Source of the DNA: Epiperipatus broadwayi
Taxonomy: Eukaryota > Onychophora > Udeonychophora > Euonychophora > Peripatidae
DNA length: 64,000 nt
NCBI GenBank assembly: GCA_028023455.1
Contig: JAQFVV010006221.1
Coordinates: 10,025,011-10,089,010 of the forward strand
Direction: 5' to 3'
In this document: positions 1-13,949 of the stretch, piece after piece
Layout of the letters: each line of letters starts with the position of its first letter
Position numbering within the stretch: the stretch's first letter is position 1
Notes under the pieces: generated by a model
Seen by the model: only the letters and a program-made list of their open reading frames with translations
The model's database searches: none
What the model was told of the DNA's origin: nothing
Program-made: the position numbers and the translations under genes

Positions 1-96
1 AATTATTGAAGCTTAAATATTTTAATAATGTAAAGGAGATCGAGGGTGTATCCCCAGCTCCATTGTCAATATACTCCATAAAAAATATATCCTAGG

Positions 97-330
97 TTAT
101 AGTTGCAGTAGTGATTGGTGCATGCCCAAATTTATATGTGTAGTGATTGAGTCATAACATATCTTGTAGCCCTCAGAGTATGAGCACCCAGGGTTTATGC
201 CATCACAAATGTAGTGCTTTGTAGTTTTATTTTCCTTACGGAACTTTTTAAAAATAAAGTGTGAATCAAGAATTGATGTATAATGCTTGGCTGAGCTGTG
301 CTCACCATCATTTATAGGACTAATAATCAT
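97..330 (-). other. short ORF of unknown origin, doubtful
   Basis: A 77-codon open frame with several Cys, His and Lys residues (for example KHYICDGINPGCSYSEG). I do not recognise the family. In DNA this AT-rich an open frame of this length is only mildly unusual. It may be a remnant of a mobile-element protein. There is no neighbouring coding sequence, splice signal or promoter that would support a host gene. Confidence 0.15.
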
Positions 331-3300
331 TCAAAATTTAAAGTTAGTGTTAAAAGCCTATACAAGCAATGCACATCAGAACCAGCTTGTAATAGAAGCA
401 AGTCACTGCTGGAATTGTAAGATTAAAGGTCTATTACTCATGTTGGAACATAGAAAGCATTGAGTGTGTGTAAGTGCATGAATGTGATTTCTAGAATAGT
501 TAATCAGTTTAGAAATAGAATGTTAAGTCTCAAACAAACAGACAAGCTACAATCTAAAGGTGTAACTAAAAGTTATAAGTCAAAATCATTCGTAGGCGTG
601 ATTATTAAAAAGAAAAAGAAACAATCTATGATATTTAGTTTGCAAAGTCACAGTAGCATCAAGAGACATATAATTCTTTGAAAAATAGAATTAATTTAAA
701 GATATTTAGAATTGTATAATTTTAAGGGCTGTTATAATAAATAGTTATTTATGCTTGCCTTCCAGGAACTAGCAAAATATGACTGGTTGAGATATATATA
801 TATATTTATTATTAGTTTATTTTACTTAAGTTCTTGTAAAGCTGTAATTATGACACATGCCATGTAGAAATGTCTTTGTAAGCATGGAAGAGGGATTATA
901 TTCTCAGTAGTGTTTACAAATCCACTGTAAATATTTTATTTGTTAATTGGATTGCTACGATGCTATGTTGAATTAAAATTTTGTAGTTTATAATTTGAAT
1001 TATTAATAAATGTGTGTTAATTATATTTTGGTGTTGTGTAATGTTTTGGTATCCACAAAATCCAGAAATCTTAATCATATGCAAATTTAGATAAATGTCT
1101 TAATGCTTATTCTGGTTCAGACACATTGCAAAAGTTTGATTATTAAATTCATATTTTTTTTTGAAGTTCAAAATTAGCTTTAAGAAACATTCATAACTTG
1201 CAATACCAATTATATGGTTACACTGCAAACATCTAGAAAGAGGTTTACTTTTAAATTAATTATTATTTTCATTTTCATAAATTTATTGTGTTATGACTAA
1301 TATCTTGAGTGGACATAAAACCCCTTTCCCCCTTTCCTGGTATTTGAATGCACCCCCAGTCAATAGTAACCTAGTTCAAAATTTAACTACTTAATAATTT
1401 ATAAGATTTAATTATTATTGGTTGATGAAAAATAGATATTAGCTTAGAGATCAATCATATATCTACTTAAGTGATATTTCTAGGATACCATTCCTTGGTC
1501 TACAATAAATTCGTAAAGCACCTATAAAAATTTTGCATTCCTGATTTGAAATCTGAGACTATAATTTTCCAATTTCAAATTAGAGCTCATGAATTTATTG
1601 TTATAAAATTAATGTAATATTATAAATTAATTAAATCAGTAAGACTTTATTCCATGCATCTCTGATCATGACAATATAACAATGTGGAGAAGTTAAAGGT
1701 AGTAAAGTTTAGGGAAAGAGGGGAGTGTGGAGAAGTTATTAATGGAGATAAATTAATTGTAACTGTGGTGCTGATGATTTATGTGGGGAGTACTGAGGTC
1801 ATTAAAATGTTATGAGTGTGAGTCAAGGCTTCTCCTCTCTTAGCTTATTGGTAATATTTTATAATGTTTAGTATTAGTATAATTCTTGGTGTTCTCGGTA
1901 TGAATTAGCAAAACAATTATAGAACCCTAAGCATAAGCAATAGAGGACTGGTATTTTTATTTGTTCTATGTGAGATATAAGACAGCTGCGTTTGATTCAT
2001 GTGACTGTTATTTATAAGTGCATGATAGCCATGTCAGTCCATTCCCTTTTTGTGAGTGACAATTTGGCTGGCTTAATTTAAAAAACTATTTAATTTGAGA
2101 AGAGAAATAAATTAGATATTTTACAAGTTAAAATTATTTTAGAAGTTAATAAATTGCTTCATTGTAAATTCATAATTTGTAAATCTATAACTCCATCGAA
2201 TCGATGCAGCAGCTGTTCTGTTAAAGTGACAATTTGGCATTCTGTTATCTATCTATCTCTTTTCCCTCCAATCGTTACAATATATATATATATATATATA
2301 ACAATAACAATAATAAAATATAATGGCGAAAAACTATTATATAGTCTTTCAGACAGCAGAAGCATTTTCGATTAATTACTCAGTTCTCTTAACTGCCATA
2401 TAAGAGGGCTAAGTAATTAAGTGTACTTTTGTGAATTAAAAGACTATGTATAATAGGTAATCATTGTTACATTTATTATTTTTATTATTCTTACAATATT
2501 TATTAATTAACGGACATTATATATTGTACCAGAATAATTTGAAGACATCAAGATTTTATTCATTTGAACATAGAGGCCTTTAGGTGCCTATACAGAAATC
2601 TCTGGTCCAGTACTGTGTAGCTATAACTAACTGTTTGTGCTTTTATTATTCGGGATGGGATGATTAATATCCATCCCTGGGGACATCACCTGGTTGGATT
2701 TTGAGTCACTTTACCTATCGATGGGAAATCAATCACTAAGCTAGCTCAAAGATAAAACAAAATAAATCTTACGCACTGTTATTCTATGCATATTTACTCT
2801 TCCATATAAATAATTTCTGGTGATAATATCACTCCTATCCTCCTTCATAGGCACCGAAAGAGAAGTAGACCCTAAATACATATTCAGTCACTAGGCGATT
2901 GTCGTATATACCAAAATATATCTATAACCAAGATTTTACATATCATGAATTTACTCTTTTCATCTTTTTCTGGAGTTCATAATGCATCTTTACCTAGTAA
3001 CGTCTTATGGGCAACATTTTCATTAAAAAAAACAGATATATTAATCTTTAACTGAGATTTAAAGTTTATATCTGTGCTAGAGATAATCTATAGTTTCGAA
3101 AATGATTAGTAATAATCATTATTGTATTTATCTGAAATGGGTGGCATCAAAGTTGAGAGTGGAGAAAGTTTGACAATCGTAAATGAAAATGTAACAATAA
3201 TCGGTTTAATTTCAATATCTGATTCATTGTTATTCCAATATTACAATATAATAGTTACATCCCAAAATAATTAATTAAGATAGAATTAATTATAGAATTA

Positions 3301-6159
3301 CTAAACAATTAATGACTAATAATAATAAGAAGAAAAATAAAGAAAAGTATTACATATCTTTTAATTATGATAATGTTATTTCACTTAGCATAAATGATTT
3401 GGTCCCTTTGTGATGTTTATATAATTAATAAACAAAATAAAATTGCAAACACACTACATCTTGTCAATAATATTATAATGTACATATCCGATAATTAATT
3501 TGTATCTATTCATAGTTCTGCCTAAATTCTACTCTTACTGTATTGATACTAAAAAAAATCTCTCACCTAGTTAGTATTATCATTTCATACCTCCCTTTAT
3601 CATTTTATTTTAGGCCTAGACACCACTGACATACAACCATGCGCACACATGTCATCTAGAGTTTAACCCCCCCCCCCATGAATATCAATTTTAAAATGAA
3701 CTATATCAAGATATATCAACATATATGTGTACAAATAAATATATATAATCTTATTGATAAACAATTGAAAATAAAATAAAAATAAAAATAGCATAATAAT
3801 AGTATAATATTTAGTGGTAACAAAACCCTTAATTGCTAATACCTTATTTAATATTTGAGAAGAGAGAAATTAAAAATGAAAATGTCAATAGTTATTAATA
3901 AAATTTTGTTGCATGCTACCGATTGCTTGGTTCCTGCATTTGGAAGTACTGTTAATTAGCTTTTAAGGATACGCTATGGACAAGTATATGTATATATGAT
4001 ATAGTGATTAGGACATGTAAACTTCCTGGACAATAGCCACAGGAAAAAAACAATTTCTTTCAAAGCACACACTGTCTATGGCATGCAAATTTTTTTCAAT
4101 TAGCTTCGTTACTATTATCAAACTTGTTGTTAAGATGATAGCAAATTTATGGTATAGATATAAACTAGTTGCTGTCTGGATTTATTCTTAGGCAATCATG
4201 AATTTGAATCAAAGTAGGCTTTGTTCATGCTTTTTCTATTCCTCTGTTGTTTATTTTCCCACAGTGGATTGAGACATGGCAGACACTGTACTCATCACCT
4301 CTTACATGGTTGGCCCTGGATATATTTCTTTAGTATACCTTCCATTCAGATGCTCCTGGATTTCCAGTGGCCTCCAGCCCTCCAAGCAAAGGAATCTAGA
4401 ATTTCAACAAGGCATTTATTTTTACATTTTCCACAATAAAATACCTGAAATGAGTTGGCATCACCATGTTCCCCCCCCCCCCCCAAACAATAATGTCCAT
4501 GTCCTGATATTTATTCATTTTGTATTACTGACATCACTGATCCCTTAATGACCCTAGCCTCCTGATGGCAATATGTGATTGAGATATCTACTATTCACTT
4601 GGGTAGTTTGAAATGTCTTTATCTTTGAACTGTCAACGTATGATTAATTAGCAACTGAGTTAGAAACTATTTTGGTGGTCAAATAACAATCACTAGTGGT
4701 CTCTTTGATATTACACATTTGATAATGAGTTTCTCTCTTTTTTCTTTCTAAAATATTAACATACAATAAAATAGAAATAATATAAAAAAAACTGCATTAC
4801 ATAGAATTAAAACTTGAAATATCAATTAATTATCTTGACTTGTATGAAGGTATCAAAGTTAGGCTATCCACACATGCATATATGCCCACACACACAACCA
4901 GAAGTTAAATTCTAATATATAGCTAAAATTAGCAGAAATCTTGCATTTTACTCCCATTTCATTTTCTTCTCTGTATTCTATCAGTGATTTTCAATGAAAT
5001 ATATATACATAGTTGAATAAAACAAACACAAAAAGAAATGTATCTCTACTTTTTTTTTTCTGGAATAATTGGGTTTGCTTGGGATTACAATTAATACCCT
5101 ACAATATATATATATTCTTTTTTACCTGTCTTTAATTGTATGTTTCAGAAATGTGTAATGGAATATAAATTTAAAATATATCTAAAACATATACATGCAG
5201 TTAAACTATATATATAACCAAAAATGTGTATATAAAGTTAAATTATAACATATTCTACATATGTGCTGAAAAAGGGAAGGGATATTTCAAAATGCATTTA
5301 TAGTGAAAGAAGTTGTCCTTATTTCTGGGTCTATGGATAGTTGTGATAGGATTGAACTAAGATGGAAAGACGCACTGATAAATACAAGAAATTTAAAAAT
5401 ATATATACGTATACTTTTAAGCTTAAATTAACAACAACCATAGATAATTATATATAATTTTTAAGTCCTTACTTAAAATATTCAATTGGAAAGAACAATT
5501 ATTAAATACTAATACAAGCACACATCGACTAAAGTAAAACTCAGCGAATTTTTATATGATATTACTTAAAAATATGTTCAGAGACATTTAGCAATTATTA
5601 ACCAAATATGAATATATTAATCAAATATATTAAAATTAAAACTATACTAAATAAAATTCATAATGCAATCTTTTCTTTATTCAAAGGTTTTTTATTAACT
5701 ACATATATTTTCACATGACAATGGAAATGAAAACATACAACAGACAAGTATAGACAAACTGAATATAAAAGTTTGTATAATTGATTTTATTTACATTTGA
5801 AATAAAATATAATTATTCAAATTATAAATGCGTACTTTATCAAATAAATTAAAATTAAAAATTTTCGTACAAAGGGAAATTTAGATTAGTATTTAATTAT
5901 TAACTAAAATTTTTCATCTAAATTCACTAATAAAAATAAACTACAATTGATAGGTATGATTTGTTGTGTAAGTGAACAAAAAAAGACAAAGTTTAAAATT
6001 AAAAAAAAACAAAACATTTACTCTGAAAACAGATATATATGCAGAATAATTCATGTAAGATTTTTTGCTAAAAGATTTTGATCTATAGATAAAGCATAAC
6101 TGATCACGTTGTAACTTATTTAATTCAAAGATGAATTATTATACAGTATATAAATTATT
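331..6159. other. AT-rich sequence without recognisable genes
   Basis: About 5.8 kb of AT-rich DNA. I see only simple sequence: a (TA)n tract near 2280-2299, C homopolymers near 3667-3678 and 4471-4484, and scattered A/T runs. Small open frames here look like chance frames because they have simple-repeat or low-complexity content. Confidence 0.5.
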
Positions 6160-6267
6160 GTCAAGCTTTGATGGTCGAGTGGTCAGCGCAGCTGCCTTAC
6201 AAGCAGTTGTCCTGGGTTTGCGGGTTCACTTCCCGCCGCCGATGCTTTGATACATGAAAAAAAAAAA
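6160..6267 (+). mobile_element. tRNA-like SINE, subfamily A1
   Basis: A roughly 100-bp retroposon that is little more than a tRNA-like sequence plus poly(A). It starts GTCAAGC, has an A-box-like segment (TGGTCGAGTGGTC), a B-box-like segment (GGGTTCACTTCCC) and ends GCTTTGA-TACATG followed by an A run. GTCAAGC and GCTTTGAC-type ends pair like an acceptor stem. A copy of GATGAATTATT lies just upstream (about 6130-6140) and directly after the A run (6268-6278), consistent with a target-site duplication. The 20 bp between the upstream copy and the tRNA-like start is unexplained. Confidence 0.8.
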
Positions 6268-7009
6268 GATGAATTATTCAAATATGTTAAATTCAAAGAC
6301 CCACTTTAATAATTCAAATTATGTGATTTAGAACTTTATATAATTTTTTGTATGTGTGAAGGCATGGATGCATATGTTGAAATATGTTTGTGAAGTAAAC
6401 TCAAAATTATGATGATAAATGCTGGAGAAAAGGAAGAGAAGGAATTTTTATTGGGGCATATAAAGCTAAATGTGATGAATAGGTATAACTATGGTATAAC
6501 TATGTGTGAATCATCTTAAATAATCAGAGAAATTTCTTGCCTGAATGGGAGTAAAAAATTGATAAATGGAGCAAAGAAAATAAATGGGCTAATAAAGAAG
6601 TTAACGGTGTTTTCATACAATAAATATAGTTTAGCAAGAAATGTTTGGAAAGGAGAGGTAGTAGTAGGGTTAAATGCATTGTGTGTTGGTAAAGGGTGTT
6701 AGATTACTTAAAAAAGTACAAAGAGAAGTATGAAATCATGCATTAGATGCAGATGTGTGGATGGCAAAGGAGACAATTCAAGGAGAAATGAGAAAGTCAA
6801 GCTTTTATATGAGAGATGCAAAAAGCAAAATGAAAATGTTTGGTAACTTGCAATTTATGGATAATAAGAGGATAGCCAAAATAGTATTTAATTGGATTAT
6901 GAGTAAAGGACAGGCAACATTAAGGATGAGAAAAATAGTATGGTATGCAGAAGATTTGGATAAAGACTTTATATCAGTATACTTATGCAAAAAGGGGGAT
7001 GATCACATT
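6268..7009. other. unassigned AT-rich sequence
   Basis: Contains a 91-codon open frame at 6755-7030 (plus) that resembles no family I know. Its end runs into the family B repeat that starts near 7010, so it is probably not a real gene. The purine-rich bias of 6400-7000 would fit a heavily decayed LINE, but no motif supports that. Confidence 0.3.
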
Positions 7010-7162
7010 GGATCTTCCTCTCAGATCTAAAGCTCTTCACTAATAGACATAAGTTAAAAACTAGTGTGGGGATGTTGGATGAGTAGGCACTAGATAGGGA
7101 TTTTATGCACAGATCTTCTTGTATCCATTAATCGCACTAGCTTATTGTAGGGAGTTTTGCCT
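7010..7162 (+). repeat. family B repeat, solo copy with decayed hammerhead
   Basis: Matches the right arm of the copies at 18455-19018 and 55722-56170: the hammerhead region (7019-7085) and then the family tail from GGATGAGTAGGCACTAGAT to GGGAGTTTTGCCT. The ribozyme core has decayed: CTGATGA reads CTAATAG and the GAAA box reads AAAA. The segment CTAGTGTGGGGATGTTGGAT is still clear. No inverted partner is attached to this copy. Confidence 0.75.
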
Positions 7163-7838
7163 CTGTTATACTTTTAAACATTTGGTACAGTTTTGATTAC
7201 ATAAAGAAAATAAATTCACAATAGCTTATTTTGACATATATATATAGTTATACGGATAGTTTATATTTATTCTGATTTAATATCTATTTATAAAATAAAC
7301 AGACTTTCTATTAAATTATAACGAGTAAAAAATATCCATTGATTTTCTTAATTACATAAAAAAAATTACAAATATTTTTTTGTAACTTTTTTTAAAATCG
7401 AAACATTAATTTAATTGATGTAATTAATTAACTGAAGTCAGGTCTTGGTAGAAAGAAAGAAATATTAGAGCTAAATGTGATAGATATTGATCAAATTTTA
7501 TTATTTAGTACATAAAAACCAGAATAAAAATAATTAAATTAACTTAAACTAAGCCAGATATTTATGGAATGTTTCTTTTACACAAGACTTACAAAATAAA
7601 AATTAAATTATTATTTTTTTGCATAATTTTTTTTTTTTTAAAAAATTATCACTTGAAGTTTAAAAGCAACATGTATGGCTTGCATTTTTTCATTTTTTTA
7701 AAGATTGACTTCACTTTACTGATATTTAGATATAAAATTGTGGATATTCTGTCTGAAGCAAAATGGATAAAGTTTTATTAATAGGTATCATAAATACTTT
7801 GTTTTTAATTATAGCACTTTGGTTTTTAGTTGAAATAC
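7163..7838. other. AT-rich sequence without recognisable genes
   Basis: Only A/T-rich sequence and homopolymers. The open frames at 7569-7781 and 7763-7969 are low-complexity (Phe, Ile, Lys, Leu) and the second overlaps a family C repeat. Confidence 0.5.
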
Positions 7839-8165
7839 ACAGGCTTATATATACCTGTGTCTATATATGTAATAGACAGGGTATGAGCACAGACTTTCGC
7901 ATGACCCACCACTCTCCACTCTATCTCATAACACTGATACACTTGAACACATATATGTTGAAAAGATAAATAATCACCAATATTCGTATTTCATGCTAAA
8001 CCAACAATCATCAGTTGGTCCAGATTACCATCTCTACACATATATGCTACAAGTGCTCAGATATATATTAAGATAGCAAATCCTCCTACTTTAATGGACA
8101 GGCTTCAATGTATTCCACACTCCAACTTTTCAACTGTCCATCCAATTGAAAATCTGATGATGGAA
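7839..8165 (-). repeat. family C hammerhead-bearing repeat, single copy
   Basis: One arm of the family C repeat, read on the minus strand: hammerhead region, then ATCTTTTCAACATATATGTG and onward to the terminal hairpin motif CACAGGTATATATAAGCC (plus-strand 7839-7860, with CACAGG and CCTGTG pairing). It aligns along most of its length with 15768-16070 and, inverted, with 16100-16400. The tRNA-like B box seen in other copies is not preserved here. Confidence 0.75.
7965..8030 (-). ncRNA. hammerhead ribozyme motif, family C, weakened stem II
   Basis: On the minus strand: stem I segment GACCAA, core CTGATGA (complement 8008-8014), stem II and its GGTTT loop, GAAA, a two-pair stem III with a four-base loop (ATACGAAT), cleavage dinucleotide TA, then TTGGTGATTA. 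Stem I pairs ACCAA with TTGGT and, beyond a TGG bulge, TAATC with GATTA. The first stem II pair is a U-U mismatch and another is G-U, so activity would be reduced. The conserved core bases are all present. The fold is my reading of the sequence and has not been tested. Confidence 0.7.
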
Positions 8166-11100
8166 CGCTCAAAGGCCATCCTTAGGCCAAGATTATTGTC
8201 ACTTTGGTTTTTATAAAATCAAATGTCATGTAAAAGTGGAACATACTTTGATTATTAGATTTATGTAGCAATATATTTTGAATATAAATATTGCATTTGT
8301 AACATTTATCTTTTTACACTAATGATGGATAAAAACAGTGAGACAAGACCAATATGTCTAATTGTTTAATTCCATTAACCTCAAGTACTATGATGAATCA
8401 TGCACCAGCCTTGTCACCAGGCTATCACAGCACAAATATCTTTATAAAAGAGTTACAAATGAGCCCACTTTAGCCACTATTGCAGTGCATTGAGATACAT
8501 CAAAACAAGCACAACATTAAAGGAGCATGGATACCACCAACAATCCCATCTCAATTAACAAGAAGGAATTCTTCCCTTATCTAAAAATAGACCATACCTT
8601 TGAATAAATTTATTGCATATATATGCATGCACCCCCCCCCCCCCAGTTAACTCTCAGTGCTATGAATATAGGTTGTGAAAGTACTAAGCTTGATTCAAAA
8701 TGCATTTATTTAAGCTTTTCTTACCAGAACATCCAAGTACTTAAAAACTGAAAATAATTTATTGTTCTGTTAGTACTTTTCCAAGAATAATTTCTTGATA
8801 CTGATTGAGGCATGTTGACAAATTGGAACATAGTTTATTAAAAGGTACTAAATTTTAAGCTCACAAAAATGAATTTCTAAGAACATAGTTTATTATTTCA
8901 AAAAGGCAGACATGAATTCAAATGGACAATTTATTCTTCCATCTTTTCAGTCAACATGAATAGAAATATGTTTCAAGTCATCAATTGCTGCAAAAATTAT
9001 TTTCTTCTCTTCAACTTCATATAGGTCTATATTTAAAATGGACTGTCATAATGGAAAACTCAACTGCTAGGATTTTCAAACTTGCAAAAGAAAAATAGAA
9101 CTTCACTGATACATAAATCATAGTAAATAAAAAACACTTTATAAATCTTTATTGATTTTTTTTAAAACAAACTGTTTCTTGTATAATATTTTTATACTAA
9201 TATTAGTTATTCATAACTTAATTTTACAGTTCTTAGACATTGTCTAAATTAGTATATCTGTTGATAAAATATGTAATCCCATTAATATTTTAGAATTTTT
9301 ATTGAAATGTTCAAAAAATAATACAAATGTGATAAATAATAATTCATTTTTATTTACAGAAGATATATTGATGTCATGTTTTAGTACAGATTATAATAAA
9401 ATCAGTGTTATTATTTATAATTTTGATTTTTATAATGATGTTTAATTTGTTAACAATTATTTATTTTATATATGGGAGTTAATGGATTCTGAATTTATTG
9501 GCTGTTTAAATATTGTGTGATGAAATATATTTAGTTTGATATACTGATGGTATCAGGTGTAAATTCCTATGGCTTTGTTTATCTAATAATTTATTTTTAA
9601 AAAATACTTTTATGAGAGCATGGGAGATATGACTATGATCATAAATTAATGTTGTTATTATTCATATATTTTATATATGTGATCTTAAGTATAGCTGGGC
9701 TTTTAATGATGTTAAAACTTATTTTTCTAGTGAGTTTATTGTATTTTTATTAGACATTTCACCCATTGCTTCTTCTTATGAACCCTCAGTGTTTTGAATA
9801 TCAGTGCAGACTAGATTTAGTTTGTCAATATGATAACTTGTTAATTACGTATGCATTAGTTGATTTTAATATGTTAATTTGAATATTAATAGCTGAGACA
9901 ACAACATTATTGATATCTTTAAAAAGAAAAATTTGTTTGTTAAATATAAATTTTGTTTATTTTATTAGTGATAATTACTTGTTTAATACGTTGAATAAAA
10001 TTATAAATATATCTATATGGTCAATATAATAAATGTATTACATATAATATTCTAAATCTTTTATTTTCATTCAATAATGTAAAGATCCTGAAGTATGATT
10101 TATAAACTTATTACAGAAATAACAATAAATTACTTAGATATTCCTTTAATAAAATACTAAATTGGACATTCAACATTAACTAATAATTTCTTACTTATCA
10201 CCTTTCAAAAGAAAATTTACAATTCTCCAAAAATAATAATAATAATCTCAGGTTCATTTCTAACAAGCTAATAACAAAATGAATGAATTAATTAACACCC
10301 TGTAGTTAAATATGATTAGAGACTTTATATGATATCTAATTACTCTTTCAAAATAATAACAATAATAAGCAACTAAAACAACTTACTGACTCTCAACATT
10401 AAATCTATTTAATGATTAAAGTTTAACAATAATACATAAATAATATAATAAGATTTTAGGTAAACATTATACAATCTTTTTTCGTTTAATGTAGCATTCT
10501 TAAAAATATAATGTATTTGAATATTGTGACAATATCAAATATATCTCTCATTGCTTTTGTATCAGTTTAAAAATAATTACTAATGATCATACCTTCTATG
10601 ATAATAATAATAATATGATTTGTTACTCAATCAGATATAATAGAAATAACATTTAAGTAATCTTTAGGAATCATGTGCCAAATAAGTAATATTTCAAATT
10701 TATTAATTTTCTGTCGATCATGCATGTAGAATAAAAAATCAAATAAACAACATGCAGATAAATCACAACTCAACTAGAATATAAGTTTTAAAAAAAGTTA
10801 ACAAATTTATTTATAAATAAACAATATTATATTATTATAATAAATTTATAACATAATATTAAAAAAATATTTACAAAAAGTACAATAAGAATTGACATTA
10901 TTAAACATTAAAAAAATATATTTACAGTAAATCTTGCCAAAAATTATAAGAAATAAAATAAGATAGCCTTCACTCTGGCCATTTCAAATAAAATAAAACT
11001 TACAACAGTAATAATAATATGTTATCCTCATTCAGTAAAAATAATGTTCTATTATTTTGTGTTGGGAACTGTTGCAATAACTTTCCCAAGTTCTAAGAAA

Positions 11101-13850
11101 CAAAATATTACACTTATACTACTATAAAATGTATTTCTTATGATGTAATGCATCAATATAAGTTTATATTTAAAATACACTTCTTAAAGTCCAACAAATA
11201 AAATATTAAAAGAAAAATTATTAAAGACTTTCTTTGCAGTTTAGCAAAATGTCATCCTGATATTTAAATATCAGAAAATTTTAAATAGAAATATGAATAG
11301 TTCCTTCTATAAAAAAAATAACTATTATGCAAAAATATTTACGAGGTAATTTCATAAATTTTTGTAATTTAAATGGGTTTGAATTATTTATGATAAAATT
11401 TAAAGAACTATCAATAAATTATATTGCTTGATGTTTGCATTTCTTTTGCTTTTATACTCTTAACATTCATCATATCATCCAAAAATCATTTTCACTATTC
11501 TTACTTCCATTCCAATTTAAATATGCATCTGTTTAAGCTAAGTGATCTCTAATATTTGTATGAGTATCAATTCTTCTTCTCTTATGTTATATACTATGAC
11601 AATCATCAAACATCTCAACATCATTTGTGAAAGAAATTTCATCTTGCCCTCTCACAAATTATCAACTTCAAATGGTTTAGTCATTACTTTACCAACTTAT
11701 AAAACCATTCTTTATGATGATTCCTATGGTGATAGATAGTGATTAATGTGTAGGGTATGGAATAATAACAAGAATGACTTACATGAGTAAGGTAATATCA
11801 CCATGGATACAGTGCAAAATCATAATAATAGGTATGTATTCATCAGGCACCTAAGATTCAAGTCATGGCTCTATTATAGCACTTATTGATGATAAGGAAA
11901 TGCAACTGTTCATGGAAAATGATATACAGCCCTATGTTATCTATGTATTTTAATAACTTTGAAGTATGGAAATGTAATTCACATACAACAGATTTCAACA
12001 TATCCCTAACACCTAGGATTTCATATGAATATTACTCTCCCAGCCACCATCCTATATCTTCCACACTGAATAACTCACTTAACATTGTAAAATATACAAA
12101 CTGCATTCTAAAATAATTTCCAAAACAACAATATTAAAGAAATAACAAAGATCTAAATTCATTTCAAGATTTTTTTTTTTAAGTTTTCAAGCACAAATGG
12201 TCTTGATAAAACAAACATACATTCGTACTATACTTTTATTTATTTGTTATTATATATTTTAGAGATCAGTATTATCTCTTTCTCTGTATTTCAACAGATA
12301 ACATTCACAAAGATAAAACATTAATAAATTAAAGATGTTATCTAATGTATACATATTCAAGAATTTACATTAAATAAATATTTTAAAATATCCTTGGATG
12401 TTTTCAAAAACATTCATCCACATTCATCAATTCTTTTATAAAAAAAATACGCATGATGATAATTTCTATTGACAGTTCATTCCCCTGTTTAATATTAAAT
12501 TCAAGCAATATGAAATACTAATTTAAAATACTAATTAGGATATATCATTTTTAAAAAACAAAATTATTAAGCAAAATGTAATCTAAATAATAAAAGAAAT
12601 TACCAATGATCTCAACCATTATTAAGATATTTACGGCAATCTGCTTCTTGGACCATACATTCAAAAAAACAAATATGATTGTGATTTACCTTGTTCAGAA
12701 AATTACTTTCTGACTACCCATTTTTTTTAGTTAACACAATAACAAAATTAATCTATTTTAAGATTAGTCTTAAAATATAATAACAACAGGTTAGTTTTTT
12801 AAAAATAAAAAAATGTAATATTCTAAATATTAACATTAGACTTAATAAAAAATAATAAAGTTTTAAAATTATGAAAATATATTTTTCTTTTTCTCCTTCT
12901 GCTCATAAGCTGAACACTTATCAGGAATCTTGCCCCATTCCCTAGTTACAGATATAAAGCTGTGTGCACAAACATACTCCTGTCTCAGCACCATTTTAAG
13001 CAATGTACAAATACTAATACAAAATCTGGTAAAATCCAAGGACAATGTTAGCCATCCTGAAGAGATAATTGTTTATTCCAGTTTTTTATGGGCACCTATT
13101 CAGGCATGTAATATATCTTTAAAATAATTCAAGATCCATTTTTATATGAAAAGATTTCTTACGTACGCATTTCTTGATTTCAGTCATTGTATATAGCAGA
13201 TATATTGCAATAAATATGATATAAGTAATATTTGCATTTTCCATCTGACAAAAAACATTAATATAAATGTTGTATAATATAATGTTATTTATTTAATATG
13301 TTTATCAGCAGACATGTAGTTTATGAATTAAAATAAATATTTCTTTCTTTAAAAGATTTACAATTTTTACCCTTTTAAATATGTATCTTTTCACTAGATA
13401 TTTTTCTTTTCCAGGTAAAATGACAGCTATATCATTTAAAGCATATATTAATTGATATAATTTCAATCTTTAAAAAGATGTATCAGAGTTCATTTATTCC
13501 AAATAAAGTTATTTTTAAAGTATATAATTTATTTATTGATTTGATCAATAGCAAGTCCCTTTAATATAAAAGACATTCAAAAGTCATCTTCTTCAATTTG
13601 TCTTTAAATACATCATTCTTAAATTTAAGTGCATTTAGATTATTTTAAAGATAAATTAGATATAAATTATTACTATCAATTATATAATAAAATCATACTA
13701 TCGTATCATAAAAACATTTTAAATTCAGTTTTTTAAACTTAGATGCAGAGTCTTAACTTTCTTTTCTTTCTTTCAAATTTAATACTATGCTAATGATTTG
13801 TAAGAAATATCCAATTCCTCTTAATTATCTTTAATAAATTAGCTTCACCA
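8166..13850. other. long AT-rich tract without recognisable genes
   Basis: About 5.7 kb of AT-rich sequence. I see a C homopolymer near 8631-8644 and short AAT/ATA simple repeats. No open frame carries a recognisable domain, and no interspersed repeat shared with the rest of the window is evident. Confidence 0.5.
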
Positions 13851-13949
13851 TAATATGATAAAGTTATTTCAAATTGTCTCAATATTAAGTACCCCTTTTT
13901 TGAGTATAATATGATAAAGTTATTTCAAATTGTCTCAATATTAAGTACC
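13851..13949. repeat. tandem duplication of about 43 bp
   Basis: The segment TAATATGATAAAGTTATTTC and the following bases through AAGTACC occur at 13851-13893 and again at 13907-13949 with no visible difference. The copies are separated by 13 bp. Near-identity suggests a recent local duplication. Confidence 0.85.

Noticed and set aside
6160-6267. Functional tRNA gene
   Set aside because: The poly(A) tail, flanking duplication, imperfect arms and many diverged copies show retroposons instead of functional tRNA genes; the same applies to all A1 and A2 copies.
8148-8165. CTGATGATGG on the plus strand near 8153 as another hammerhead
   Set aside because: No stem II or GAAA follows.
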